Origin: Sperchopsis tessellata
Lineage: Eukaryota; Arthropoda; Insecta; Coleoptera; Hydrophilidae
Assembly (NCBI GenBank): GCA_033557685.1
Contig: JAWQRN010000366.1
Span: 1-30,743 of the forward strand
Direction of reading: 5' to 3'
Length of the DNA stretch: 30,743 bases
Shown: positions 22,501 through 30,595 of the stretch, in pieces
How positions within the stretch are numbered: the stretch's first letter is position 1
Layout: each line of letters opens with the position of its first letter
Position numbers and translations under genes: made by a program
The notes under the pieces: model-generated
What the model was told of the DNA's origin: nothing
Database searches by the model: none
What the model saw: only the letters and a program-made list of their open reading frames with translations

Positions 22501-25500
22501 GACAGTTTAGTGCAAAAGGTAAGGTATTTTGGAGTTTTTTTGAGTCAGAAGCTTTAAGCAATATCAAAACGTTTTTTTTTTTATTATTGCTAAATTCATT
22601 TATTTTGTTATTTAATATATAATTACATTATAGTTACATAGTATATGCTCTGTTGGACCAGAAGTTTCAATTCTGGTCTTCTATTTTACATGGGTCCGAA
22701 AATTTTAAAAAATCCTTTTCTTTCCTTTATCTAATAGTACAATATGTCTAGAATATTCTCCTAAAGTTTCAAGTCAATCGGAGTAAAAGTCTAGGAGAGA
22801 GAGCCTGTGGGAATCCCCCGCCCTGTTCTCCGTTTTATTCCTACTTGAAACTTCAATCGCATTTATCTCGAAACACCATTTTTGAATTCGGTAGGCACGA
22901 TTTCTCAGAAACCAATGCAGCGATATCATTGAAATTTGGCACACTTCTTCAAAATATCATTGACCAGTACCTGAACGAAAGTTTTTTTTTTTCAACTACA
23001 AATAAGTAGTGTAAATTGTACCAAAAATTGAATTATTTTGCATACAATTCTGCCAAAAATTCAAATTTCAATTTTTTGAGAAATCCTTCATTCAAGTACA
23101 GCTTATACTTATCTACTAACAGAAAAAATTTGGTTTTTTAATTTCAGATGAAGCTATCATGAGTTATCCTGCCTACCGTGAGGACACTTTTTTTAGGGGT
23201 CTCCGGAAACCAGGCCCCACCGGCTGAATTTTTCAAATATTTTTCAATATTGTTGAGAAGTTGTTCTTTTATGTGCTCAACACTTCGAATGAAATAATTC
23301 ATGTATTACATTTTTGAAAAATCGAGAAACTATGCTTTTTTCTTGGCTACGCGACCCATGTAATCCCTTAAGATACCCTTTCACTCTCTTCTTGAGTTTA
23401 CTTAAGCTCTTGATTTGCTTTAGTTCATCTGTTAAAGAGTTGAGTAAAGTTTCTCCAATGTGCTGAAGTCTTCGATTTCCTAATTCAGTTTGTGGTTGTC
23501 TGATGTGCAGATCGTCCTCTCCTCTGGTTATATAGTGGTGCACTTGTTTCTTTTAAACTTGATTGTTGTTTTGCAATTAGTTAGTTTTTTTAATTACAAT
23601 AGCTACCTATGTATATATTCTTAAATAAAAAAAAATAGTTTTATTTGGAAAGAACATTCGATATTTTCATAGTAATAAAAAAAATATTTGTCATTGCACA
23701 AATTTTAATTTGTTTCAGTACAATGACTTCTTTTGTATAAATTAGGTCATAGCATAGGACATAGCTTAAAATTAACGTAGTTTTTCTCTATTTTATTAGG
23801 AAGTTTTACTCAAAAACTATAGCAGCAAGTTCAAACTCAAAAACTACTCAAAATTCTAGTAGTGCTTATGAGTTCTCTCTGATTTTATTTTATTTTATCA
23901 ATAATGAGCATATATAAACATCTTTATTTTTTTCACAGGTGCAAAATGGTGTGGTGATAAACTTTGAAAAAATAGGACCCGACCCACCTCTAAATACTGA
24001 AAAGGTAGACGATGTAATCCTTATAAAAGATGAACTGGTTGGTCCTGTCAAAGATCCTGAGTTAGAAGCAGCTAATATGAATGAAAGAGGAAACCTTACA
24101 AGCGTCAATCCAATTCCTAATACCTCATGGTATAGCTGCAGAAAAATGATCTACGTTCCAAGACAACAAAAAGGTTATCCATTTGGTTAGTTCATAATTA
24201 ATAAATTGAAACAAAAGGCAAATTTAACAAATCAATGCAGAAAGAATAATTTTGTCAGTCGACCACCAAAATAAGATAAACTCTATTTTGCCGTTTTTGG
24301 ACTAAGAACACTATTTACACTTAAAATCTTGTAAAGATCAAACATCAAGCAAACCGGCTAAGTCTATATATTAAATACAGAAATGAACTAGCATCGCAAA
24401 ATGATGAGAAACAAACAAAATTGCAGTGGACACGTGTTTCCGTCATTAAGACGTCATCAGCACTGCTATTGATAGTAATTAGCAGTTTTCCATGTACGAA
24501 TAAATATTTTATTCCTTGTATATATGCTTTGAGATTGCGAGTGAGCATATTGTGAGAGGTATCGCAATGTTGCAATTGAATAATCATCACGCATTTTCAT
24601 ATTAGAATAAGAATTTGTTGCTTCCTTGGCCGTACATTAATATGTTATTATAAAATAACAAATTCTTAAGATTATAGGAAAATTAAAAGACAAGTCTGTA
24701 GCAAGTCCCAAAAATCCATATGTACTCGTCTCCAAAAAATGTACATACATTACAAAATTTTTAGTGTAATAGTGCCTAGGTTGAAAAATGTCAAAATGGA
24801 GTTATCTTGTTTTATCAGTAAGAATGGTGACATGTTTCTAATTTACCAAATTTTTTTACTATTTTGTTTAAACAAAGTCCTAGTATATGCCCTTGAGGTG
24901 GACCTTTCCAATTGTCAACCTTGAAACAAATAGTTTGACTATCTCGTATATTAAATAGACTGACAATAGTTAGCGAAGGTATGGTCCCGTTTGATACACC
25001 TCTACAAAAAGAAATTTCTCAGAACAACTGGTTTTTTTTTTGTATTTTCAAAATAATAAATGATTTTGTTACATATTATTAAAAAGTATCAGTTTATATG
25101 GATTTGAAAATTATTAGTTTTCATTTTAGGATTTTGGCCAATACCGGAATCATTTTGGCCTGAAGTAACGGCTTCAGTATTACCTGCGAGATCAGCCCAT
25201 CCTAATGTTAAATTTACCTGTACTAGTTCGGACCCTATGGTGATAGAAAATTTACCTTTTGACAAATACGAATTGGAACCCTCGCCTTTAACCCAGTATA
25301 TTTTGGCTAGAAAACAACCGACAACTTGTTGGCAGGTAAGATATATATAGTCGTACTTAAAAGAACATTTTAGCTACGCTTTTATCTGCGTGAAATTACT
25401 GTTTTTTTTTTGTTGACTTAGGATTGCAATAACAAAGAAAATAATAAATAATTTTAGGTTTTTGTAGCTAATAGTTACAAGAATTCAGAGGTGGGGCATC

Positions 25501-25772
25501 CATTTGGTTATTTAAAAGCCAGTACGAATCTTAGTTGTGTTAATTTATTTGTGATGCCTTATAACTATCCCGTTTTGCTTCCATTGTTGGACGAACTTTT
25601 TAAGGTAAGATTTTTCGTTAGTTATTTTAGGTTTGTTTGTATTCATTTTGTGGTTGTTTTCAGGTCCACAGGTGGAAACCAACGAATGAATGGAGAACCC
25701 AATTTCAAAATTACATGAGAACTTTGCCTTCATACTATCAAGGACCACTTAGAAGAGCTTTAACGAGAATGG
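19482..25772 (+). CDS. IntS6: Integrator complex subunit 6 gene, 5' part (coding exons 1-9)
   Basis: IntS6 is a subunit of the nuclear Integrator complex, which cleaves snRNA and paused mRNA transcripts and recruits PP2A. Nine exons (19482-19531, 19589-19737, 20368-20583, 21629-21748, 22373-22518, 23939-24185, 25130-25335, 25458-25604, 25664-25772) join in phase to 463 codons plus one base. The N-terminal VWA domain shows FLIDTSASM (MIDAS D9-x-S11-x-S13), GRTTLLDVAKSAVETF and LITDGGK (D132). Family signatures follow: NSPIPGSELTREPFRWDQRL, GGRSYCITSHRMLNQCID, GYPFGFWPIPESFWPE, KYELEPSPLTQYILARK, GHPFGYLKAS and VMPYNYPVLLPLLDELFK. Animal IntS6 is usually near 880 residues, so about half lies beyond the right edge. 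The start is the ATG that gives the family's usual beginning MTIIVFLIDTSAS. No stop or frameshift interrupts the exons. Confidence 0.96.
19589..19737 (+). CDS. IntS6: IntS6 coding exon 2 (residues 17-66)
   Basis: Acceptor ATTTTTAG precedes GAC; it reads TYVGGRTTLLDVAKSAVETF, VKIRQRIHES, RYDRYMLLTFEEPPNNVKA and ends with G before donor GTAATT. The GRTT threonine is at the MIDAS threonine position. Confidence 0.95.
19738..20367. other. IntS6 intron 2
   Basis: A+T-rich, with a (TA)n run at 19831-19848. No element or RNA gene was recognised. Confidence 0.6.
20368..20583 (+). CDS. IntS6: IntS6 coding exon 3 (residues 67-138)
   Basis: Acceptor CTTTTAG precedes GCTGGAAGG. It reads WKENLATFMNELKNLQ, TTMGVAVKQAFDILNINR, GIDTYGQGRCPFFLE and VIVLITDGGKLST, and ends with one base before donor GTAAAG. 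This completes the VWA core; the ITDG aspartate is residue 132. Confidence 0.95.
20888..21525. repeat. Long imperfect inverted repeat (foldback-type element)
   Basis: The left arm (about 20975-21215) and right arm (about 21285-21520) match in inverted orientation over some 230 bases with mismatches and small gaps. Shared pieces include the GACAATC block near both outer ends, TAGTGT-TAATACA, AAACCCAGT, CTATAT-CGGCAACTA and AACATTTGAATAAATG near the centre. A partial direct copy of the left arm's inner end lies at 20888-20940. No protein is encoded. It lies within IntS6 intron 3. Confidence 0.65.
21629..21748 (+). CDS. IntS6: IntS6 coding exon 4 (residues 139-178)
   Basis: Acceptor CTGTTTCAG precedes TAAATGGAG. 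It reads VNGVQEDFNLPMN, SPIPGSELTREPFRWDQR and LFALVLRLA, ending with one base before donor GTATAC. SPIPGSELTREPFRWDQ is a diagnostic IntS6 stretch. It is too short to stand out as a long open frame. Confidence 0.95.
21979..22330 (+). pseudogene. LINE reverse transcriptase fragment
   Basis: Plus-strand frames give DALVLLNIADKFWN, then ELMALVLLQYSKTFDTT (RT motif A region, usually L-L-D-F/Y-S-K-A-F-D-T), LLDIIRYIGMG, and after frameshifts ITVCSGAPYGSILGP (near 22205-22251; usually G-V-P-Q-G-S-I-L-G-P). These are consecutive RT motifs of jockey/CR1-type LINEs. The catalytic Asp of motif A is replaced by Gln. It lies in IntS6 intron 4 in sense orientation. Confidence 0.78.
22373..22518 (+). CDS. 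IntS6: IntS6 coding exon 5 (residues 179-227)
   Basis: Acceptor TTTTTTAAG precedes GAACACC. It reads TPAVERDTGLVPSDGSPIDA, MCEVTGGRSYCITSHRMLNQ and CIDSLVQK, ending in phase 0 before donor GTAAGG. The CEVTGGRSY stretch is typical of IntS6. Confidence 0.95.
22519..23160. other. IntS6 intron 5, first part
   Basis: Contains moderately G+C-richer text (22650-23160) with several poly-T runs. It looks like repeat-derived non-coding sequence, but no family was recognised and no terminal repeats were found. Confidence 0.4.
23161..23543 (-). pseudogene. LINE ORF2 C-terminal remnant, antisense in IntS6 intron 5
   Basis: An open minus-strand frame of 88 codons (23543-23277) reads MHHYITRGEDDLHIRQPQTE, LGNRRLQHIGETLLNSLTDE and LKQIKSLSKLKKRVKGYLKG. 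This follows the C-terminal pattern of insect non-LTR retrotransposon proteins: H-x-Y-x-T-R, then G-x-x-x-x-x-x-x-G-x-x-L-x-N-x-L, then L-x-x-F/L-K-K-x-x-K. A TGA stop follows at the frame's end. The upstream RT is missing, so it is a 5'-truncated copy. Confidence 0.68.
23544..23938. other. IntS6 intron 5, last part
   Basis: A+T-rich sequence leading into the exon 6 acceptor. Nothing recognised. Confidence 0.5.
23939..24185 (+). CDS. IntS6: IntS6 coding exon 6 (residues 228-309)
   Basis: Acceptor TTTTTTCACAG precedes GTGCAAAAT. It reads VQNGVVINFEKIGPDPP, a less conserved acidic middle, then NPIPNTSWYSCRKMIYVPRQ and QKGYPF, ending with one base before donor GTTAGT. It has a non-consensus T at the donor third position, unlike the other exons. 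Confidence 0.93.
24330..24640 (-). mobile_element. Hammerhead-bearing repeat, copy A
   Basis: About 310 bases that match both arms of the foldback at 29292-29822. Read on the minus strand it starts with a 30-base block (24637-24608), continues through a hammerhead ribozyme (24466-24423) and ends near 24330. Sequence and ribozyme type fit the repeats of Penelope-like elements or non-autonomous relatives (retrozymes). No coding potential. It lies antisense in IntS6 intron 6. Confidence 0.75.
24423..24466 (-). ncRNA. Type I hammerhead ribozyme, intact core (copy A)
   Basis: Minus-strand reading: GCAGTG (stem I), CTGATGA (invariant core), CGTC-TTAAT-GACG (stem II, four perfect pairs), GAAA, then CACGTGTC with the cleavage-site C, and CACTGC (stem I partner, six perfect pairs). 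All invariant hammerhead bases are present. Stem III is the self-complementary ACACGTGT, too short to close stably in one molecule, as known for hammerheads of Penelope-like elements, which act best as dimers. Activity is inferred. Confidence 0.85.
24641..25129. other. IntS6 intron 6, last part
   Basis: A+T-rich. The string AACAAATTCTTA recurs at 24657-24668, just after the hammerhead repeat. Nothing else was recognised. Confidence 0.5.
25130..25335 (+). CDS. IntS6: IntS6 coding exon 7 (residues 310-378)
   Basis: Acceptor TTCATTTTAG precedes GATTTTGG. It reads FWPIPESFWPEVTASVLPAR, SAHPNVKFTCTSSDPMVIEN, LPFDKYELEPSPLTQYILAR and KQPTTCWQ, ending in phase 0 before donor GTAAGA. It matches the conserved middle region of IntS6. 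Confidence 0.95.
25458..25604 (+). CDS. IntS6: IntS6 coding exon 8 (residues 379-427)
   Basis: Acceptor AATTTTAG precedes GTTTTTG. It reads VFVANSYKNSEVGHPFGYLK, ASTNLSCVNLFVMPYNYPVL and LPLLDELFK, ending before donor GTAAGA. It is the most conserved block in the window; exactly 49 codons. Confidence 0.96.
25664..25772 (+). CDS. IntS6: IntS6 coding exon 9 (residues 428-463)
   Basis: Acceptor GTTTTCAG follows a 59-base intron. It reads VHRWKPTNEWRTQFQNYMRT, LPSYYQGPLRRALTRM plus one base, then donor GTAAGT. The next exon was not found up to base 30743, so intron 9 is longer than 4.9 kb or continues past the window. Confidence 0.93.
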
Positions 25773-26029
25773 GTAAGTCTACCAATATTACAGAGGACTG
25801 GTTCTTCATGTCTTAGTATTCCTTTTTCCGAGCCTGTATTTTTCATATTCAATTTGATAACTACAGTTGGGTATTTTATAGATTGTTGATAGCTGACATG
25901 TGTGTACTTTATCTATTTCAAGTGAACAATTTTTGAACCCTTACTTAGTAAGAGCCCATCTAACTCTTTGTTCACTGCCACTTTTCAGTTCTTTATCATG
26001 GTTCTGTTACTTGGACTTTTCCAAGGCCT
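25773..26029 (+). other. Start of IntS6 intron 9 with a possible RT motif
   Basis: A plus-strand frame ends in WFCYLDFSKAFDC (25999-26037), which looks like RT motif A of a LINE. It runs directly into the Penelope-like relic in a different frame. It may be a separate LINE scrap or a coincidence. Confidence 0.35.
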
Positions 26030-26467
26030 TTGACTGCCTTGAAGGTATCAAGAAAAGGTACACTCTCACAAAAAATCACTAAGGTTTTTTCCAACGCACA
26101 ACTTTTGATAGCTAACTATAATTTGATACAGGTTAAGTCTTTTTTCTCACCTTTGACGGATAAGATTCCTGATCTTATGAAATGCCATCTCATTTATTCC
26201 CTACCAACTGACTCAGTTGTGATCTTTGTTATGTAGGCCAGACCACACCTCGCTTAAAAAACGAATATCATAGCACTGTTGTGAGTCTAGAGTTAAACTC
26301 AAGTGCTGCACCGTAGCCACTCATGTCACAACACAGCACCATGAGATGAATATGGCACAGATAGACATTCTTGAAGTCGAACCTGTCTATTCTAAGAAAA
26401 TTTTTCTAGAGACCTATTATGTCATTAAGCTAAGTCCGAACACTATGAATTTCACGTCACTGTGGTG
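26030..26467 (+). pseudogene. Penelope-like element relic with GIY-YIG domain
   Basis: Frames give TALKVSRKGTLSQKITKVFS, FFSPLTDKIPDLMKCHLIYS, then in another frame CDLCYVGQTTPRLKNEYHS (26218-26274), and after a stop THVTTQHHEMNMAQIDILEV, EPVYSKKIFLETYYVIKLSP and NTMNFTSLW before TGA at 26465. The Y-V-G-Q-T motif and the later E-V-E-P...E-x-x-x-I-K...N segment match the GIY-YIG nuclease of Penelope-like elements. It differs from the 15420-16390 element and so represents a second family. It lies sense in IntS6 intron 9. Confidence 0.77.
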
Positions 26468-26697
26468 ATGATTTTGTTATGTAAACTTCCATAGGACTAC
26501 ATGTACTTGTGAGTAGCAAAGATTTTCTTACATTTCGTTATTTTGTATAACATTTCATGTGCATGTACTTTTTCTGGTATTCCAGACTAGTGATCAAGTC
26601 TACAATGTTTAGCAAAGAATAAAAATTTATCTTCAATGGGACAAAATATTCCTAGCTGATACTTCCAAAGAATAAATAGAGTATTTTTATGTATGTA

Positions 26698-27045
26698 TAT
26701 ATACTGGATGTCACCTTTTATTCTGGGATATAGGAAATCCTACGTAAAGTACCCGAGTCCCGAGCACTAAATATATGCATATATTGTATAATAATTGGGA
26801 ACCGCATTCAAATACTACATATTGATAAATTAACTCATTTTACACGTTTAATTAGAGGTAAATAAGAAAAAATATGTTTTGTTAATAATACCTAATTGAA
26901 GTAACAAATTATGGCTATCTTTTAAGCATATCGCTGATCGTAGATGTAGGTTCGAATCTGGGGGGAGACAATACTTTTTTTGCGGTGATTACATTAAATT
27001 AGTCAATGAGTATTTTATCTGAATATTTATTATTGTAATTAATGT
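26698..27045 (+). repeat. Box-B-bearing SINE-like repeat, copy 1
   Basis: About 345 bases matching, in opposite orientation, 29995-30356. It begins after a TATATA run with CTGGATGTCACCTTTTATTC and contains GCATATCGCTGATCGTA followed by GTAGGTTCGAATCTGG. The latter fits the Pol III box B of tRNA genes. No convincing acceptor stem or A box is seen, so it is called tRNA-like rather than a tRNA gene. Confidence 0.6.
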
Positions 27046-27639
27046 TATAAGAAAATAAATCGAACGAAGCAATGAGTAATAAATTTTTCAATTAATAAAT
27101 ATCAAGTGTTAAAAGTAAATTCAATATAATATTTTTAAAAAAATAGTTATTAAAGTTCAGTACTTAGCAGATTTAAAGTATCTTTTTACTAATTTTGCAG
27201 CATAGGATATGAGAATATCGGGTTATAAATACAATTAATGAAAAGGTTTTTCATCGAATGGAACACCAGCAGCCAGAAATTAGAGAAGAGACAAATATCA
27301 TAAAAGTGTACTACCACCACTAAATTCACATTCACATAAATTTTCTCTTACAAATATGATATTGTGTGCAGTGGACTTACTTTACTTGCAAAATATAATC
27401 TCAAGAAAATAAAAATGAGAAGTAGTAATAATAATAATTTATTATAAAAAATACATTTAACAATAATAAACAATTATACTTAGTCAAAAGAATATGCTCT
27501 CGGTGAAATTAATAATGAACACACATTTAGCAGTGAAAGACAAAAAAATAAGGAGAGTCTTAATGCTAAAGTGAATATTCATATAGATTCCCATTTTCGG
27601 CTAAGCATTATCTTAATCTATTATAAACAGAATTTCTAA
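27046..27639. other. IntS6 intron 9 stretch, nothing recognised
   Basis: A+T-rich, with a TAATAATAATAATAA microsatellite at 27425-27439. No domain or repeat match was found. Confidence 0.5.
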
Positions 27640-29212
27640 CATTAGCCAGAGTTGTTCCAGATATATTCCTGCATTCTTCCAGTATGAAATTTTTTAAGGC
27701 ATTTAAATTTCGTGTCTTTTTATATAAAATTTAGTTTTCAAGAAACCCCACAAAAAAAAATCATTTGGACATAGATTTGGAGATCTTGGCGGCCAACTAA
27801 TCGTCCCGCCCCTTCCAATCCATCGGCCTGGAAACACCTGGTGGAGATAATTTTTTACATCAGCAGTAAAATGTGCTGGGCAGCCATCTTGTTGGTATCA
27901 CATTCCTTTAATATCCATCACTTCCAATTCATATAATAATTTCTTGTTGCAATATCTGTAGATATTTTTGGCTGTTAAGGGGACATATACAATTAGACGG
28001 GAAAAAACTAGCCAATTTTGAGGAATTTTTTTAACTAAGAAATATTGATTCTATATGTATCAAACTGTAGGTATACTTTAATAGTATATTTACGTACACA
28101 AAACAATTTTTTTAAGTTCACTTATCATCAAAATGGCGGAGCGTGGCAGAGTGTTAGAGCAAGGTTGTGGCTGGAGTTCCGAATCGGCGTGAAATCTAGC
28201 TTCCCGTAGACATTAATTTGCAACAAAATTTAAAAATTTATTTAGTTAGAACATATGTAGTTTATATTTGATGGTAATTAAAATGAAAAAAATGCAAATT
28301 TATAAAAAGACACGCATTTAAAAAAAAAATCGAAATTTCATGCAAAATTTGTACTAAAAAAGTAGTTATTTTTTCTAATTTTTCAAAAATAATTTCCGGC
28401 AAATAGAAGGTAATGATATTATCAACATTTCTACAAAGTTTTAACACAATCGGTTTAATAGTTTTTCAGTAATCCTGCATGGCAATTTCGAAAATGCAGT
28501 TTTGAGAAAAACGCTTTTAAAGTTTCGACACGTAATAAACTTGAGCAGTCAGGCACAGCGTCCACTTTTGAAATTTTCCATTTTTGCTTTAAAACTATCG
28601 TTTAAAAAAAAATCGATTTTTATATCGTTGTAATTGTATATGGTATAAGGTTTCCTTCGATGAAACAAGGTTCTATGGATATTGCGTATGAATAGCACGT
28701 TGTCTTCGAGGATTATTTGTAGCCCACTATTTATCATTTGGCTCACCATTTAATGTAAACGTTACTTCATCAGCAAAACATATGCACTTTACAAAATTTT
28801 AGTTGTTGCTTATTCCATAATATCGTCACAAAACTTTGATCTCATTATGTTGTCGCCGGGCAAAAGTTCCTGACATTATTTTATACGGCAGTAAGCTGTT
28901 CCTCCTTAAAATTCTATGTGTTTATGTACGCGAAATACCAATAGCATTGGCAATTACTTTAGTGCTGGTCCTAGGTTCAACTAGAGCTAAAACATAATTT
29001 CATTGTTTGTCGCATTTTTAGTTGTTGACTTTTTTACGAGTGCATTTTTTAAAAGGATTTAAATTACCAAAGTGCTGAAATTCTGCAAATAGTCTGCTGA
29101 GATAACTCTTTGTAGGTTTGAATTTTTCTGGATAAAAAGCAGCAAATATATTAGTAACGTCTCTATTGATATTCCCATTCCAATACAGTTTCAACATTTC
29201 TATTTTTCTGAT
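27640..29212 (-). pseudogene. Tc1/mariner-superfamily transposase relic (DD41D-type)
   Basis: Minus-strand pieces in order: YWNGNINRDVTNIFAAFYPE and YLSRLFAEFQHFGNLNPF (N-terminal HTH), ALVEPRTSTKVIANAIGISR (second HTH), CFADEVTFTLNGEPND (first catalytic Asp region), then after about 600-700 unrelated bases LTAKNIYRYCNKKLLYELEV, YQQDGCPAHFTADVKNYLHQ, VFPGRWIGRGGTISWPPRSP and NLCPNDFFLWGFLKTKFY. Counting from the Asp of QQDG to the Asp of CPND gives 41 intervening residues. Multiple stops and frameshifts make it inactive. Confidence 0.82.
28000..28590. mobile_element. Probable insertion inside the DD41D transposase relic
   Basis: Between the first catalytic region (down to about 28680) and LTAKNIYRYC (about 27978) lies sequence with no transposase homology where only a short catalytic-domain stretch is expected. 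The block is A+T-rich with poly-A/T runs. It may be an inserted non-coding element; its exact ends and target duplication could not be placed. Confidence 0.4.
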
Positions 29213-29405
29213 AGTGAAAACATTTTAATATTTCTCAAAAGTTACATGAAATTAGGTAAAACTTAGGCTGGCACAAAACAAACTAGCTTTTGAATGTGTT
29301 ATTTTAATATTTGATAAAATCAAACATCAAACAAATCAGGCGAGTCAATATATTAAATACAGAAATGAACTACGCGTCGCAAAATGATTGGAAACAAACC
29401 GAATT

Positions 29406-29449
29406 GCAGTGGACACGTGTTTCTGTCATTACGACATTATCAGCACTGC
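29406..29449 (-). ncRNA. Hammerhead ribozyme, core-mutated (copy C)
   Basis: Minus-strand reading: GCAGTG, CTGATAA, TGTC-GTAAT-GACA, GAAA, CACGTGTC, CACTGC. Stems I and II are perfectly paired. The core CTGATGA carries a G to A change at the position usually called G8, which takes part in catalysis, so this copy is probably inactive. Confidence 0.78.
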
Positions 29450-29678
29450 TCTTGATAGTAATTAGCTGTTTTCCACGTACAAATACATGTTTCATTCCTT
29501 GTATATATGCTTTGAGATCACGAGTGAGCATATTGTGAGAGGTATTGCAATGTTTCAACATTGCAATTGAATAATCATCGCGCTAATTAGATATTAATCT
29601 ACACTTGCGATCTCAAAGTATATATACAAAGAATGAAATATATATTCGTACATGGAAAACAGCTAGTTACTATCAAGA

Positions 29679-29722
29679 GCAGTGCTGATGACGTCTTAAT
29701 GACAGAAACACGTGTCCACTGC
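29679..29722 (+). ncRNA. Hammerhead ribozyme, intact core (copy B)
   Basis: Plus-strand reading: GCAGTG, CTGATGA, CGTC-TTAAT-GACA, GAAA, CACGTGTC, CACTGC. The invariant core is intact and stem I has six pairs. Stem II has one C-A mismatch at its closing position, which could lower activity. Confidence 0.82.
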
Positions 29723-29994
29723 AATTCGATTAGTTTCCCATCATTTTGCGATGTGTAGTTCATTTCTGTATTTATTTGCTTGATATTTGATTTTATCAAA
29801 TATTAAAATAACACATTCATGTACGGCCAAGGAAGCAACAAATTCTTAAACTACCTTTTGTTATATCCGTAAAAAATATGGCTTCGTTGATGAAAGTTTG
29901 ACATATGTCAAAATATTGCATTGTTGATGAAAGTTTAAATATTGTATACTTGATAAATTTTTTATTAACAAAAGTAATTACTTACTGGTTTATA

Positions 29995-30356
29995 AAATTA
30001 ATTTACAATAATAAATATTCAGATAAAGTACTCGTTGACTACTTTAATATAATCAATGCAAAAAAATGTATTGTCTGCCGCCAGATTCGAACCTACACCC
30101 CGCTATACGATCAGCGATATGCCTATAACTTACCGCTTGAATAATAGGTATTATTAACACAACGTATTTCTTTTTAATTTTTCTGTAATTAAAAGATTAA
30201 AATGAGTTAATTTATCAAAAAATATTATTCTACTGCCATTCCAAAATATTATGCAACAAAATGCGTTGGTATTTATAGCTGGGGGCGAGCGCAAATATTA
30301 GGTACTTCAAGATTTACATGGGATTTCCTATGCCCCAGTATATAAGGTGATAGCTG
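29995..30356 (-). repeat. Box-B-bearing SINE-like repeat, copy 2
   Basis: Inverted relative to 26698-27045 and slightly longer. On the minus strand it holds AAGCGGTAAGTTATAGGC, CGCTGATCGTATAGCG (a four-pair anticodon-like hairpin) and GTAGGTTCGAATCTGGC (box B). This fuller copy looks more tRNA-like than copy 1. It ends at a TATATA run. Confidence 0.6.
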
Positions 30357-30595
30357 GTATATATATATATCCGCATATACAAATTGTGTGCCCATTTTCT
30401 CGTATTTTAGATCATTCATATACAACATGTATAATATCAACCCTAGAACACTTCCTTGGTGAACCCCATATTCAAAGGATCTGCTGGTGCTTATTTTTGA
30501 ATTTTAATACTTTGTTTTCTGTCTTTTAAATAACTTTCGAATAGCTTCCATTGGTTTCCTCTAATTCCCACCTTGTGCATTGTTTGTCTGCCAGG
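30355..30595 (-). pseudogene. LINE reverse transcriptase fragment
   Basis: Minus-strand frames read HKVGIRGNQWKLFESYLKDR then KQSIKI, and after a stop and frame change STSRSFEYGVHQGSVLGLIL, YMLYMNDLK and FVYAD. This is the stretch from before RT motif B (G-V-P/H-Q-G-S-V-L-G) to the Y-A-D-D active site; the final Asp is replaced by Ile. The upstream RT is absent above about 30595, so it is truncated. It is antisense to IntS6. Confidence 0.8.

Larger units (their letters stand above)
29292..29822. mobile_element. Foldback of two hammerhead-bearing repeat units (copies B and C)
   Basis: Left arm 29292-29523 and right arm 29607-29822 are inverted copies of each other, about 220 bases each, around an 84-base centre. 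Each arm is homologous to copy A at 24330-24640 and contains a hammerhead motif. The right arm is followed by the same 30-base block that precedes copy A (29819-29848). Transcription through the whole element would give a long hairpin. Confidence 0.78.

Noticed and set aside
26584..26635. Hammerhead-like tail after the second Penelope-like relic
   Set aside because: Only a vague resemblance (ACTAGTGATCAAGTCTAC); the CTGATGA and GAAA cores are both absent.
30060..30130. True tRNA gene on the minus strand
   Set aside because: Box B and an anticodon-like hairpin are present, but there is no acceptor stem pairing and the T stem has mismatches; it is also repeated elsewhere as part of a longer repeat.
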